Part shown: one piece after another, positions 1 to 9,912 of the stretch
Position numbering within the stretch: position 1 is the first letter of the stretch
How the letters are laid out: every line of letters begins with the position of its first letter
Assembly (NCBI GenBank): GCA_025352845.1
Contig: JANXSC010000137.1
Coordinates: 1 to 36,612 of the forward strand
Source of the DNA: Opitutaceae bacterium
GTDB lineage: Bacteria > Verrucomicrobiota > Verrucomicrobiia > Opitutales > Opitutaceae
Length of the DNA stretch: 36,612 nt
Reading direction: 5' to 3'
The notes under the pieces: generated by a model
The model's database searches: none
Seen by the model: only the letters and a program-made list of their open reading frames with translations
Told to the model about the DNA's origin: nothing
Position numbers and translations under genes: made by a program

Positions 1-2
1 AC

Positions 3-191
3 GGTAAAATTCCCACGCTCACCGTCGGCGGGCCAGACGATACCGGCCTCGGCCGCTGGATTCCCACCACGAGCGTCGACGAATACGCCGCCACGCTCGC
101 GAAATGGTTCGGCGTCAGCGCGACCGACATGTCCACCGTCCTCCCCAACATCGGCCGCTTCAAGACCCCCGACCTCGGCTTCATGGCCTGA
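3..191 (+). CDS. C-terminal fragment of DUF1501-like protein (5' truncated by window)
   Basis: Open frame from window start: GKIPTLTVGGPDDTGLGRWIPTTSVDEYAATLAKWFGVSATDMSTVLPNIGRFKTPDLGFMA*; resembles DUF1501 C-termini. Confidence 0.7.
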   Translation, partial: GKIPTLTVGGPDDTGLGRWIPTTSVDEYAATLAKWFGVSATDMSTVLPNIGRFKTPDLGFMA

Positions 192-260
192 CGGAGCGGC
201 GGTTTCCCAACCGCCGAAAATTCTCCGCCTCGCAAACCGCGCGCGTCTTTTCCCCACGCC

Positions 261-773
261 ATGAAACGCGCCCTCCTCGCCCTCAGCGCGATTGCCCTCG
301 TCGCCTTCCTCGCGTGGCAATTCCTGCGCTCGCCGGATCCGCAGCCTGCTTCCGACGCCACCGCCACGCCCCAATCGAAAATCGAGAATCCAAAATCGAA
401 AATCCCGCCGTCGGCCACCGCGCCCACCGAACTCTCCGATCTCGCCCAGGATCTCAACTCGCCCGCCACCGACATCCGCGCCGATCTCCGCCTCGTTTCC
501 GGCATTATCGAAACCTTCCGCACGAATTTTCTCCAGAGCGGCAACCCCGTCGGCACCAACGCCGAAATCACCGCCGCGCTCACGGGAAAAAACAAATTCG
601 CCAGCGCGTTTCTCCCGCCCAAGCACCCCGCGATCAACCGCGCCGGCGAACTCTGCGACCGCTGGGGCACGCCGTTTTTTTTCCACGCCGAGAGCGCCAC
701 CAAGATGGAAATCCGCAGCGCCGGCCCGGATAAAAAAATGTGGACCGACGACGACGTGGTGCTGAGCCCATAA
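261..773 (+). CDS. conserved hypothetical membrane-anchored/secreted protein
   Basis: 170 aa ORF, N-terminal hydrophobic segment, directly after the DUF1501-like gene. Confidence 0.7.
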   Translation: MKRALLALSAIALVAFLAWQFLRSPDPQPASDATATPQSKIENPKSKIPPSATAPTELSDLAQDLNSPATDIRADLRLVSGIIETFRTNFLQSGNPVGTNAEITAALTGKNKFASAFLPPKHPAINRAGELCDRWGTPFFFHAESATKMEIRSAGPDKKMWTDDDVVLSP

Positions 774-872
774 TTTCCCGAAACACATGGCGGGACGAAA
801 GGAAGCCTTTCACCGTCTTTTCCGGAATATCCGTTTGCGCCGCACTCTCTCACCGCTACCGTCCATTTCGTC

Positions 873-1238
873 ATGCTTCACCGCTTCTCAGCTCTACTCC
901 TCGCGATTGCCTGCGCATGCGCGCCGGTGATGGGGATGTTTGCCGCCGAAGAAGCCCCTGACTGCTGCTGCGGCGCGAAGTGCCCCTGTCCGCCCATGGA
1001 TCGCGGCGCGACGCCCAGCGTCGTGGTCACTTCCGCTCCGGTTGCCACCGCCTCTCTTGGGCAGCGCGCGGTCGCGCGCAAACCTTCCGCCCGGTCAGCG
1101 CGCGCGGCCTTCGCCCCTTTCATTTCCCCTTCGGAAAATTTGCCCGCGCCCGCCGCCGTCCGTCGTTCCGCGACCGATCGCGCCGCGCCCGCTGCCAGTG
1201 TCGCGCTGTTTCAGGCGCACTGCAGCCTGCTGCTCTAA
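873..1238 (+). CDS. small secreted Cys-rich protein (CCCGAKCPC motif)
   Basis: Signal peptide-like N-terminus, EAPDCCCGAKCPCPPMD; head of metal-efflux cluster. Confidence 0.55.
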   Translation: MLHRFSALLLAIACACAPVMGMFAAEEAPDCCCGAKCPCPPMDRGATPSVVVTSAPVATASLGQRAVARKPSARSARAAFAPFISPSENLPAPAAVRRSATDRAAPAASVALFQAHCSLLL

Positions 1239-1419
1239 GCGCCGCAGAGGCGCAGTGTGCCCGTAGCCCGGCGTCCCTCGCGAGGGATGTCTTTGCCCGC
1301 GACCGTTTTCACAGCGCGGTGCGTTTGGCAACCGCCATCACCTCCTCCCGTTTCCCATCCTCTTCTTTTCTCCGTTTCTCTTTCTCTCCGTCTTCCGCGC
1401 TTCCTTAAATTTTCCCGCC

Positions 1420-1737
1420 ATGAAAAAACACCTAATCCTCACCGCCGCCCTCCTCGGCGTTTCCATCGCCGGCTTCGCCGCCGACTCCAAAGCCACGGCC
1501 AAGGCCGACACCTACCCGCTCACCACCTGCGTCGTCTCCGACGAAAAGCTCGGCGGCCACGGCGACTACATCACCTACACCCACAAGGAGGCCGGCAAAC
1601 CCGACCGCGCCATCCGCCTCTGCTGCGACGGCTGCATCGACGACTTCAAGAAGGAGCCCGCGAAATTCCTCGCGAAGCTCGACGCCGCGGCCAAGGCCAC
1701 CGCGCCCGGCAAGAAACCCGCGAAGTCCGCCAACTGA
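1420..1737 (+). CDS. small secreted YHS/TRASH-like metal-binding protein
   Basis: MKKHLILTAALLGVSIAGFAAD signal; YPLTTCVVSDEKLGG...RLCCDGCIDDFKKEPAKFLAKL. Confidence 0.75.
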   Translation: MKKHLILTAALLGVSIAGFAADSKATAKADTYPLTTCVVSDEKLGGHGDYITYTHKEAGKPDRAIRLCCDGCIDDFKKEPAKFLAKLDAAAKATAPGKKPAKSAN

Positions 1738-1790
1738 ATCGCGCCCTCAACTCCCCCTTTCCGCCACCAAAACCATCCATCAATCCATCC

Positions 1791-2225
1791 ATGATTCGTT
1801 CATCCCGCCTCGTTCTCGTCCTCGGTTTCATTCTCGGCGCCGTCCCTCTCTCGGTGGCCGATTCCATGTCCATGAAAGGCGAAGTCCTCGCTTCCTACCT
1901 CAAAGTATCCGCGGCCTTGGCCGCCGACGATCTCGCGGCCGCGAAGACCGCGGCCGCGGCGGTCGCCGGACATGCCGGCATGGGCGACAAAAACATCGCG
2001 GCCAAGGCCGAAGCCGTGGCCAAAGCCGCAAAGATCGAAACCGCGCGCGAGAATTTCAAGGCGTTGAGCGCCGCCGTCGAGCCGCTCGCCGCCGGCGAAA
2101 AAAACTACGTCGTCATGCATTGCCCGATGGCCGGCGCCGATTGGGTTCAGGCGTCCCCGAAGGTGCAGAATCCGTATTTCGGCAAGGCCATGCTCACGTG
2201 CGGCGCGCCGAAGAAATCCAAATAA
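1791..2225 (+). CDS. DUF3347-like periplasmic protein
   Basis: MIRSSRLVLVLGFILGAVPLSVADS signal; helical LASYLKVSAALAADD...; HCPMAGADWVQASPKVQNPYFGKAMLTCG. Confidence 0.75.
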   Translation: MIRSSRLVLVLGFILGAVPLSVADSMSMKGEVLASYLKVSAALAADDLAAAKTAAAAVAGHAGMGDKNIAAKAEAVAKAAKIETARENFKALSAAVEPLAAGEKNYVVMHCPMAGADWVQASPKVQNPYFGKAMLTCGAPKKSK

Positions 2226-2270
2226 AGCGGACGGCACACTGTTTCGACTCCAGCGCACCACGCGCCCACC

Positions 2271-3620
2271 ATGCTCGCACGCATCGCGGCAATCTTCCTC
2301 GTTTCAGTTTTCCCCGTCGGCATTGCGAAGGCGGAAGCCGCCTCACCTTCGCCTGCATCGATCGAGCTGACGCCGGATCAGGTGGACACGCTGCTCGCTG
2401 AGGCGCAGGGCCGCAATCCGGCCATCGCGGCGGCGCGGGCGCGGGCGGATGCAGCGGCCTCGGGTGTCGATGCCGCCCGCACGTGGGAAGACCCGAGGTT
2501 TTCGGTTGGCCTGTCGATACCCACGGCGCGCGGCTTCAAATCGTCTGAAGAGGGCAATCTCCTCTACGGCGTGGAGCAAAAGCTGCCGATCTTCGACCGG
2601 CCAAAACTGGCGCGCGCCGCGGCGGCGGCCGACGCCGCGAGGGAAAAACTCGCCGTCGCTTCCGCGGTGGCGAAGCTGCGCCGCGATTTGTCGCTCGGCC
2701 TCGTCGAGCTGGCGCTGGCCGGCCGCACCGTCGAGCTGACGGAGCTGAACCTCGGCTGGCTGGACGCGACGCTGTCCGCCGTCGATCACCGTTATCGCGT
2801 TGGAAAATCATCGCAGGTCGAGTGGCTGAAAATCCAGACCGAGCGGGCGAAGACGCTGGACCGGATTAAGACGCTGAAACTCGGACGCGAGCACCGGCAG
2901 GTCGAGGTGAACCGGCTCCTCAATCGCGATCTGCACGCGCCGTGGCCCGCCGTCACACTGCCGCCAGTGCAGCTCCCCGTGGCCTACGACGACCACCTGC
3001 TCAACGCGGCCGCGCTCGCCGAGCCCCGGCTAAACGTGATGCGGCAGGAAACGGCGCAGGCCGAGGCGATGGCGCGCGTTACCCGTCAGCAGCGAAAACC
3101 GGAGATCGGGATCGGGCTGCAGGGCCGCACCTACACGGGCGACGCCGGTTTTCGCGAAGGCATGGTAACGGTCAATTTCACGCTCCCGTGGCTCAACGCG
3201 AAGCGTTACGACAGCGACTACGCCCGCGACCGCGCCAAGGTGCGCGCCAGCGAACACGACGCCGCCGACTACGCGCTCATGGTGCGCGAGGAGCTGCACC
3301 ACCTGATTGTCGAACTCGATGCGGCCCGCCGCCAGGCCCTTCTCTACCGCGACGAACTCATCCCGCTGGCGGAGCAGACGCTCTCCAGCGCGGGCGCCGC
3401 GTGGCAAAATAATCTCGGCCTGTTCCAAGACGTGCTCGATGCGCACCGGATGCTGGTCGATCACCGCCTGATGCTCGCGCAGGCGCTCGCCGCGCAGTCG
3501 CGCCAGATCGCCGAACTCACGCTGCGCGTCGGCGCGAAGGATCTCGCGGCCTTTTCCCGTCCCGTCTCCCCGGGCGATCAACCGATGGTCATGCCACGAG
3601 CAAGGCCCGAATCCAAATGA
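2271..3620 (+). CDS. TolC-family outer membrane efflux protein (CusC-like)
   Basis: 449 aa, signal peptide, OMF repeat architecture, 4-nt ATGA overlap with downstream adaptor gene. Confidence 0.88.
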   Translation: MLARIAAIFLVSVFPVGIAKAEAASPSPASIELTPDQVDTLLAEAQGRNPAIAAARARADAAASGVDAARTWEDPRFSVGLSIPTARGFKSSEEGNLLYGVEQKLPIFDRPKLARAAAAADAAREKLAVASAVAKLRRDLSLGLVELALAGRTVELTELNLGWLDATLSAVDHRYRVGKSSQVEWLKIQTERAKTLDRIKTLKLGREHRQVEVNRLLNRDLHAPWPAVTLPPVQLPVAYDDHLLNAAALAEPRLNVMRQETAQAEAMARVTRQQRKPEIGIGLQGRTYTGDAGFREGMVTVNFTLPWLNAKRYDSDYARDRAKVRASEHDAADYALMVREELHHLIVELDAARRQALLYRDELIPLAEQTLSSAGAAWQNNLGLFQDVLDAHRMLVDHRLMLAQALAAQSRQIAELTLRVGAKDLAAFSRPVSPGDQPMVMPRARPESK

Positions 3621-4909
3621 ACTCGAAACCGCTTTCGTTTTTTTCCGCCGCGCTGGCTGCGGTCATCGCCATTCTCCCGTTTTCCGCGTGCAGCAAGGCC
3701 GGCAAGATGGCCGCTGCGCCCGACAACGTGGATTACTATACGTGCGCGATGCACCCGTCGGTGAAGACGCACGATCCAAAAGCAAAGTGCCCGATCTGTT
3801 CGATGGACCTGACATCCGTGATGAAGAAAGGCCACGACCATGCCGGCCAAACGACAGCGGGCATGTCGGCCGATGCGATGGCCGCGCCCGCCACGGCGGT
3901 CGATCAGCCCACCGAGTTCACGATCCCGCTCGATCGCCAGCAGCTCATCGGCGTCACCTACGCGAAGGTCGTCCGCCAGCCGCTTCGTTCCGTCATCCGC
4001 GCCGCCGGCATGGTGGCGGTGGACAAGAAACGCCACTGGGAATACGTCGCGCGCGTCGAGGGCTACGTGCATGAACTCAGGGTTTTCGCACCGGGCGAAG
4101 TCGTCGAAAAAGGTCAGGTGTTGATGGACCTCTACAGTCCCGACCTCGTCGCAACGCAGAATGAATTTCTCGATTTGCTGAAAATGCGCGACGCGGCCGA
4201 AACGGCAGGCTCGCCCGCGACCCGGGAAAACGCCGAGCGGCTGCTCGCCTCCGCGCGCCAGCGGCTCCGCCAGTGGAATGTCACCGACGCCCAGATCGCC
4301 ACGCTCATGCAGTCCGGCAAGGCGGCCGAATTCCTCCCGCTCACGTCGCCGTTTCGCGGGGTCGTCGAGGCCGTGCCCGTCGATCAGGGCCGGCGCGTGA
4401 TGCCCGGCGAGCATCTCGTCGATATCGCCGATCTCTCCGGCGTGTGGGTGTGGGCGGAGTTTTATCAGGAGGAGCTTCCGCTCCTCAAGGTGGGTATGAC
4501 CGTCTCGGTCTCTTCGTCCTCACTGCCCGGCGAGGTTTTCGCCGGCAAGATCGCGCTCCTCGATCCGTTCATCAACGAAGCCAAGCGCACGGGGCGCGTG
4601 CGCGTCGACCTCGAGAATCCCGATTTCAAGCTGCGGCCCTCCATGTATGTGGACGCCGAGCTGGTGCTGGATCGCGGCGAAGGGCTGCTCGTGCCCTTCG
4701 GCGCCGTGCTGCCCACCGGCCAGCGCAACATCGTCTTCGTGGACAAGGGCGGCGGCAAATTGGAACCGCGCTTTGTCGAACTCGCCGGCAAGTTCGGGGA
4801 TTTCTACGCGGTCGCCTCGGGCCTGAAGGAAGACGAGCGCGTCGTCAGCAGCGCCAATTTCCTCATCGACGCCGAGTCGAAGGTGCAGGGCGCGTTGAAG
4901 TCCTGGTAA
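3617..4909 (+). CDS. RND efflux periplasmic adaptor (CusB-like) with N-terminal heavy-metal-binding domain
   Basis: YYTCAMHPSVKTHDPKAKCPICSMDL followed by membrane fusion protein barrel/lipoyl-like sequence. Confidence 0.9.
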   Translation: MNSKPLSFFSAALAAVIAILPFSACSKAGKMAAAPDNVDYYTCAMHPSVKTHDPKAKCPICSMDLTSVMKKGHDHAGQTTAGMSADAMAAPATAVDQPTEFTIPLDRQQLIGVTYAKVVRQPLRSVIRAAGMVAVDKKRHWEYVARVEGYVHELRVFAPGEVVEKGQVLMDLYSPDLVATQNEFLDLLKMRDAAETAGSPATRENAERLLASARQRLRQWNVTDAQIATLMQSGKAAEFLPLTSPFRGVVEAVPVDQGRRVMPGEHLVDIADLSGVWVWAEFYQEELPLLKVGMTVSVSSSSLPGEVFAGKIALLDPFINEAKRTGRVRVDLENPDFKLRPSMYVDAELVLDRGEGLLVPFGAVLPTGQRNIVFVDKGGGKLEPRFVELAGKFGDFYAVASGLKEDERVVSSANFLIDAESKVQGALKSW

Positions 4910-4919
4910 GCGTCGCGCC

Positions 4920-7900
4920 ATGCCTACGCCCGTCCCTCCGCCGCCAACGCTGATCGAACGGATCATCGCGGCCAGCGCCCGCAACCCGTTCCTCGTTTTC
5001 ATCTTCGTCCTCTTCGGCGTGGCGGGCGGCCTCTGGGCGCTGCAACGCACGCCGCTCGACGCCATCCCCGACCTGAGCGATGTGCAGGTGATCGTTTATA
5101 CGGATTGGGAGGGCCGCTCCCCGGACCTCGTCGAGGATCAAATCACCTATCCGATCACCACGCGGTTCATCGCCGCGCCGAAAGTGAAATTCGCGCGGGG
5201 CGAGTCGATGTTCGGAAAGTCCTTCGTTTACGTCATCTTCGAGGACGGCACCGATATTTATTGGGCGCGCTCCCGCGTCATCGAATACCTGAACTCTGTC
5301 CGCGGCTCCCTGCCCGAGGGCGTGAATCCCGTCATCGGCCCCGACGCCACCGGCGTCGGCTGGGTCTTCGAATACGCGCTCGTGGACGAGAGCGGAAAAA
5401 ACAATCTCGCCGACCTGCGCAGCTTTCAGGACTGGCATCTGCGTTACGCGCTTGAGTCCGTCAAGGGCGTCGCCGAGGTCGCGCCCGTCGGTGGGTTCGT
5501 GAAGCAATACCAGGTCGATCTCGATCCGAACAAGCTCGTCGCGCATGGCATCGCGCTTGGCGAGGTGATCGCGAAAATCCGCGCGTCGAACAACGACGTG
5601 GGCGGGAAAATTTTCGAGGTCGGATCGACCGAGTATTACGTCCGCGGCCGCGGCTACATCAAGTCCCTCGCCGACATCGAGAACATCCCGCTCAAGGTGG
5701 AAAAAGGCACGCCCGTTTACGTGAAGAACGTCGCCACGGTTCACCTCGGCCCCGATCTCCGCCGCGGTGTCGCCGAGCTCGACGGCAAGGGCGAGGTCGT
5801 CGGCGGCATCGTCGTGATGCGCTACGGCGAGAACGCGCTCACCGTCATCGACGGCATCAAGCGAAAGCTGAAGGAGATCGAGCCGTCGCTACCGCCGGGC
5901 GTGAAGATCGTGCCGACCTACGATCGCAGCGAGTTGATCAGGGCCTCCATCGCGACGCTCCGTGAAAAGCTGATCGAGGAGAGCATCGTCGTCGCGCTCG
6001 TCTGCCTTGTTTTTCTCTGGCACGTCCGCTCGGCACTCGTGGCCATCGTCACGCTGCCCATCGCCATCGTGCTCTCGTTTCTGCCGATGCACTGGCTCGG
6101 GCTCACCTCGAACATCATGTCGCTCGGCGGCATCGCGATCGCGATCGGCGCGATGGTCGATGCGGCGATCATCATGGTCGAAAACGCCCACAAATATCTG
6201 GAGCATTTCCGCGCGGAGCACGGCCGCGAGCCCACCGGCACCGAGCGCGTCGACGTCATCATTGCCGCCGCGCAGAGCGTGGGCCGCCCGCTGTTCTTCT
6301 CGCTCCTCGTCATCACGGTGAGCTTCATCCCGGTGTTTTCGCTCGCGGCGCAGGAGGGCCGGCTCTTCAAGCCGCTCGCGTTCACCAAGACGTTTGCGAT
6401 GTTCTTCGCCGCGCTGCTTGGCGTCACGCTTGTGCCCGTGCTGATGGTGCTGCTCGTCCGCGGCAAGATCACGCCCGAGATCAAGAACCCGCTCAACCGC
6501 TTTCTGATTTGGGCCTATAAGCCGTTCGCGGATTTTGTTTTGCGGTTTCGCTGGCTCACGATCGCCGCCGCGGTGGTGATTCTCGCGGCGACGATCTATC
6601 CGTTCCGCAAGCTCGGCAGCGAGTTCATGCCGCCACTCAACGAGGGCACAATTCTGTTCATGCCCACGGCCGTGCCGGGCATGGCGATCGGCGAGGCGAC
6701 CCGCATCCTGCAGCTCCAAGACCGGCTGCTGCGCGAGATTCCCGAGGTGGAGCGTGTGTTCGGCAAGGCCGGTCAGGCGGAAACTCCGACCGATCCGGCG
6801 CCGCTCTCGATGTTCGAGACCGTTGTGACGCTCAAGCCGCCCGGGCAATGGCGCAGCGGCATGACGTGGGAAAAGATCATCGCCGAGATGAACGTGAAGC
6901 TGAAGACCCCCGGCATGGCCAACATCTTCTGGATGCCGATTCAGACGCGCACGGAGATGCTCACGACCGGCTTTCGCTCCGTGCTCGGCGTCAAGGTTTT
7001 CGGCCCCGACCTAGGCGTGATTCAGGAGGTCGGCATCCAAATCGAAAAGGCGCTCGGCGATTTTCCGCAAACGCGCAGCGTGTTCGCCGAGCGCACCACC
7101 GGCGGCTATTTTTTGGATTTCGCCGTGAAGCGCGAGGCCGCTGCGCGCTTCGGCCTCACCGCGGGCGACGTGAACGAAATCGTCGAGACCGCCATCGGCG
7201 GCAAGACGATCGCCACCACCGTCGAGGGCCGCGAACGCTACCCGATCAGCGTGCGCTATGCGCGCGCCTACCGCGAGGATCTCGACGCGCTCAAGCGTGT
7301 GCTCGTGCCCACGCCGGGCGGCGCGCAGGTGCCGATCTCGGCGCTCGCGGATATTTCCTACCGCACCGGGCCGCCCTCGATTCGCAACGAAAACGGCCAG
7401 CTCGTCGGCTTCGTGTTCGTGGATGTCACGACGAATGACATCGACGGCTACGTGCAGGCCGCCGCGGCGCGCGTCCGCGATCGGGTGAAGTTTCCGCCCG
7501 GCTACTACATTCAATGGGCGGGACAGTTCGAGTATCTGAAGAGCGCGGAAAAACGCCTCGCCGTCGTGATCCCGTTCACGCTGCTCATTATTTTCGTGCT
7601 CATCTTCCTCAACACGAAATCGGTCGCGCGCACCGCGATCGTGCTGCTCGCCGTGCCGTTCTCGCTCGTGGGCGCGTTCTGGTTTCTCTACCTGCTCGAT
7701 TACAACATGAGCGTGGCCGTGTGGGTCGGGCTCATCGCGCTCGCGGGCCTCGATGCCGAGACGGGCGTCGTCATGCTGCTCTATCTCGATCACGCGTGGG
7801 ACAAATTCCAGGCCGCCGGCCGGCTGCGCACGCCCGCCGATCTGCACGACGCGATTATCGAGGGCGCCGTGCAGCGCATCCGCCCGAAAATCATGACGGT

Positions 7901-8573
7901 CTGCGCGATTCTCTTCGGCCTGCTGCCCATCATGTGGTCGCCAACGACGCAGGCCGGCGCCGACGTGATGAAACGCATCGCGGCCCCGATGATCGGCGGC
8001 GTCGTGACATCCGCCGTCCTCGAACTCCTGCTCTATCCGACGATCTACATGCTGTGGCGGCGACGCCATTTGCCCGAGCCGCGCGGGCCTGAGCATGTCG
8101 CCGCAGCCGCCGGCCCGGCGCGCCGCGGTTGGATTCCCGTCCTCGTGGTGGCCGTCGTCGCCGCGCTGGGCTCGGGCGGCTATTATTTTTGGAGACACTC
8201 GGAGGGCACCGAGCCAGCCGCAAACGCCGCCGGGCTCGGCAAGCTCTTCGCCACGCGCACCGCGAACGGGCTCACCGTGAATTTCTATCACCCGGAGGGC
8301 GCGCTGCGCCACGCGATGAACGACGTGCTGATCGAATTCCGCGACGCCGCGACCGACGCTCCGGCCGATGTCGGCACCGTAAAATTCGACCTCGATATGA
8401 ACATGCCCGGCATGGTCATGCACTCCGGCAGCACGGTCGCGCCGGCGGGGGAACCCGGTCGCTACCGCGCGAAAATCAAACCCGACATGGCGGGAGACTG
8501 GACCGCGCAACTCCACTACGACGGCCCGCGCGGCCCGGGCCAGGTGAGTTTCACCGTCAACGTGAAGCCCTGA
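4920..8573 (+). CDS. CusA/CzcA-family heavy-metal RND transporter with C-terminal YtkA-like domain
   Basis: 1217 aa; RND motifs (TPLDAIPDLSDVQV, GAMVDAAIIMVENAHK); Met residues in CusA-like contexts (LFMPTA, PLSMFETV, RTEMLTTG); extra TM plus LDMNMPGMVMHSG...YRAKIKPDMAGDWTAQL at C-terminus. Confidence 0.93.
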   Translation: MPTPVPPPPTLIERIIAASARNPFLVFIFVLFGVAGGLWALQRTPLDAIPDLSDVQVIVYTDWEGRSPDLVEDQITYPITTRFIAAPKVKFARGESMFGKSFVYVIFEDGTDIYWARSRVIEYLNSVRGSLPEGVNPVIGPDATGVGWVFEYALVDESGKNNLADLRSFQDWHLRYALESVKGVAEVAPVGGFVKQYQVDLDPNKLVAHGIALGEVIAKIRASNNDVGGKIFEVGSTEYYVRGRGYIKSLADIENIPLKVEKGTPVYVKNVATVHLGPDLRRGVAELDGKGEVVGGIVVMRYGENALTVIDGIKRKLKEIEPSLPPGVKIVPTYDRSELIRASIATLREKLIEESIVVALVCLVFLWHVRSALVAIVTLPIAIVLSFLPMHWLGLTSNIMSLGGIAIAIGAMVDAAIIMVENAHKYLEHFRAEHGREPTGTERVDVIIAAAQSVGRPLFFSLLVITVSFIPVFSLAAQEGRLFKPLAFTKTFAMFFAALLGVTLVPVLMVLLVRGKITPEIKNPLNRFLIWAYKPFADFVLRFRWLTIAAAVVILAATIYPFRKLGSEFMPPLNEGTILFMPTAVPGMAIGEATRILQLQDRLLREIPEVERVFGKAGQAETPTDPAPLSMFETVVTLKPPGQWRSGMTWEKIIAEMNVKLKTPGMANIFWMPIQTRTEMLTTGFRSVLGVKVFGPDLGVIQEVGIQIEKALGDFPQTRSVFAERTTGGYFLDFAVKREAAARFGLTAGDVNEIVETAIGGKTIATTVEGRERYPISVRYARAYREDLDALKRVLVPTPGGAQVPISALADISYRTGPPSIRNENGQLVGFVFVDVTTNDIDGYVQAAAARVRDRVKFPPGYYIQWAGQFEYLKSAEKRLAVVIPFTLLIIFVLIFLNTKSVARTAIVLLAVPFSLVGAFWFLYLLDYNMSVAVWVGLIALAGLDAETGVVMLLYLDHAWDKFQAAGRLRTPADLHDAIIEGAVQRIRPKIMTVCAILFGLLPIMWSPTTQAGADVMKRIAAPMIGGVVTSAVLELLLYPTIYMLWRRRHLPEPRGPEHVAAAAGPARRGWIPVLVVAVVAALGSGGYYFWRHSEGTEPAANAAGLGKLFATRTANGLTVNFYHPEGALRHAMNDVLIEFRDAATDAPADVGTVKFDLDMNMPGMVMHSGSTVAPAGEPGRYRAKIKPDMAGDWTAQLHYDGPRGPGQVSFTVNVKP

Positions 8574-8583
8574 AGTTCTCGCT

Positions 8584-8685
8584 CTACTTTTGCACCAGCT
8601 TCACGATCCACACGACAAGAAGGACGACAAGCAGAAGTCCGACCGCACATCCAATCCACATCATGCCTGACATTCCGTCCATCAT
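8584..8685 (-). CDS. Met-rich single-TM microprotein (33 aa)
   Basis: MMDGMSGMMWIGCAVGLLLVVLLVVWIVKLVQK; resembles the microproteins at 21907 and 24931. Confidence 0.55.
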   Translation of the reverse strand: MMDGMSGMMWIGCAVGLLLVVLLVVWIVKLVQK

Positions 8686-8753
8686 ATTTTGCGTTTGGTT
8701 TTCGATTCGTGGTTCCGACGATAGACTGACCCGGCCAGATCCGGCCGGTTCCG

Positions 8754-9269
8754 GTGAAACGCAATATGAACAACGAAAATTCAGTCCCATGCCGAACAGC
8801 CCGCGGCGATATGCGAGAGTGGTCATGGTATCTCGGCACAGCAATCGGCGCCGCCTTTGTGGCCAATTGGATTTGGGAAATGCTGCAAATGCCAGCCTAT
8901 CGCGATCTCGCCGAAAAACCATGGCGGCAGACGGTCGGGCTATGCACGCGCGCCGCGGCCGGGGACGTGCTCCTCACCTTGTTCGTGTATGCTGTCGGGG
9001 CTGCAATCTCGCGCTACTGGCGTTGGGCCTGGGCTGGTCGCCCGACAACATACTTTATGCTTGGCGCCCTGGGATTGGGCGTTGCGTGTGCGATCGAATT
9101 CGGCGGCTTAGCGCTCGGTTTATGGAGCTACAATGAGCACATGCCACTTTTCCTTGGGACGCGCTTGGGCGTTTTGCCATTGGCCCAACTGTCGCTCCTC
9201 GTCCCATTGTCGTTTTGGGCCGGGAATGTCGTGCGCCGCTTCGTTTTCAAAGCAAGGAGCCCACGCTGA
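8754..9269 (+). CDS. polytopic membrane protein (WEMxQM motif); ATG alternative start at 8766
   Basis: Multiple TM segments; paralogous to the 24380-24934 product. Confidence 0.8.
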   Translation: MKRNMNNENSVPCRTARGDMREWSWYLGTAIGAAFVANWIWEMLQMPAYRDLAEKPWRQTVGLCTRAAAGDVLLTLFVYAVGAAISRYWRWAWAGRPTTYFMLGALGLGVACAIEFGGLALGLWSYNEHMPLFLGTRLGVLPLAQLSLLVPLSFWAGNVVRRFVFKARSPR

Positions 9270-9369
9270 GCCCATCTGGGAATTACGTGATGTTAGTTGA
9301 ACGCAGCATCCACCATGAGCACCACTTTAAGGTTGGCGACGCCGACGGGCCAAAAATGGGGTCACTGAT

Positions 9370-9912
9370 ATGAATCAATCGAAACTATCGACCAAAATTC
9401 AAGATTCCCAGGCCACCAAACGGATCGTGCGCAAGGAAGATTATTTGCCGCTGATTGTTATAGTGCTGGTCGTGTCGTTGTCCGCCTGCGCGGATCAATG
9501 GGCTCGTGGGATGTGGAACAGCATGTTATTCATGCGTGAATTCATGGCCCTGTTTTGGCTGATTTTGGCCATGCTCAAGCTGTTCGACCTGCGTGGATTC
9601 GCCGGCCTCTTTCAGCAGTATGATCTCATCGGGAAACGCTCCAGGATCTACGCGTTGGTCTATCCGTTCATCGAACTACTGCTTGGTCTCGCATACCAGG
9701 CCAACGTGCTCCCCGCGCTGACCAATTCGGTCTCCCTCGTTCTCATGGTCATCGCTACGATCGGAGTTCTATTGGCGCTTCACAAAAAGATGGACACCTC
9801 ATGGTGCTGCCTCGGCGCAGTCCTCAAAGTTCCTCTCAGTCCTTTGGCGGTCTTGGTTGATCTTGGCATGGCAGCGATGGCTGGCGGCATGTTGCTGATG
9901 GGTGCGGCATGA
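9370..9912 (+). CDS. MauE/DoxX-like membrane protein
   Basis: 180 aa, four predicted TM segments; KLFDLRGFAGLFQQYDLIGKRSRIYALVYPFIELLLGLAY. Confidence 0.75.
   Translation: MNQSKLSTKIQDSQATKRIVRKEDYLPLIVIVLVVSLSACADQWARGMWNSMLFMREFMALFWLILAMLKLFDLRGFAGLFQQYDLIGKRSRIYALVYPFIELLLGLAYQANVLPALTNSVSLVLMVIATIGVLLALHKKMDTSWCCLGAVLKVPLSPLAVLVDLGMAAMAGGMLLMGAA

Noticed and set aside
1257-1790. N-terminal extension of the 1257..2225 ORF
   Set aside because: Overlaps the YHS-like gene in another frame; ATG 1791 with signal peptide is the credible start
5889-8516. Antisense ORFs (319 and 501 aa) within the RND gene
   Set aside because: Shadow ORFs opposite conserved CusA-like sequence
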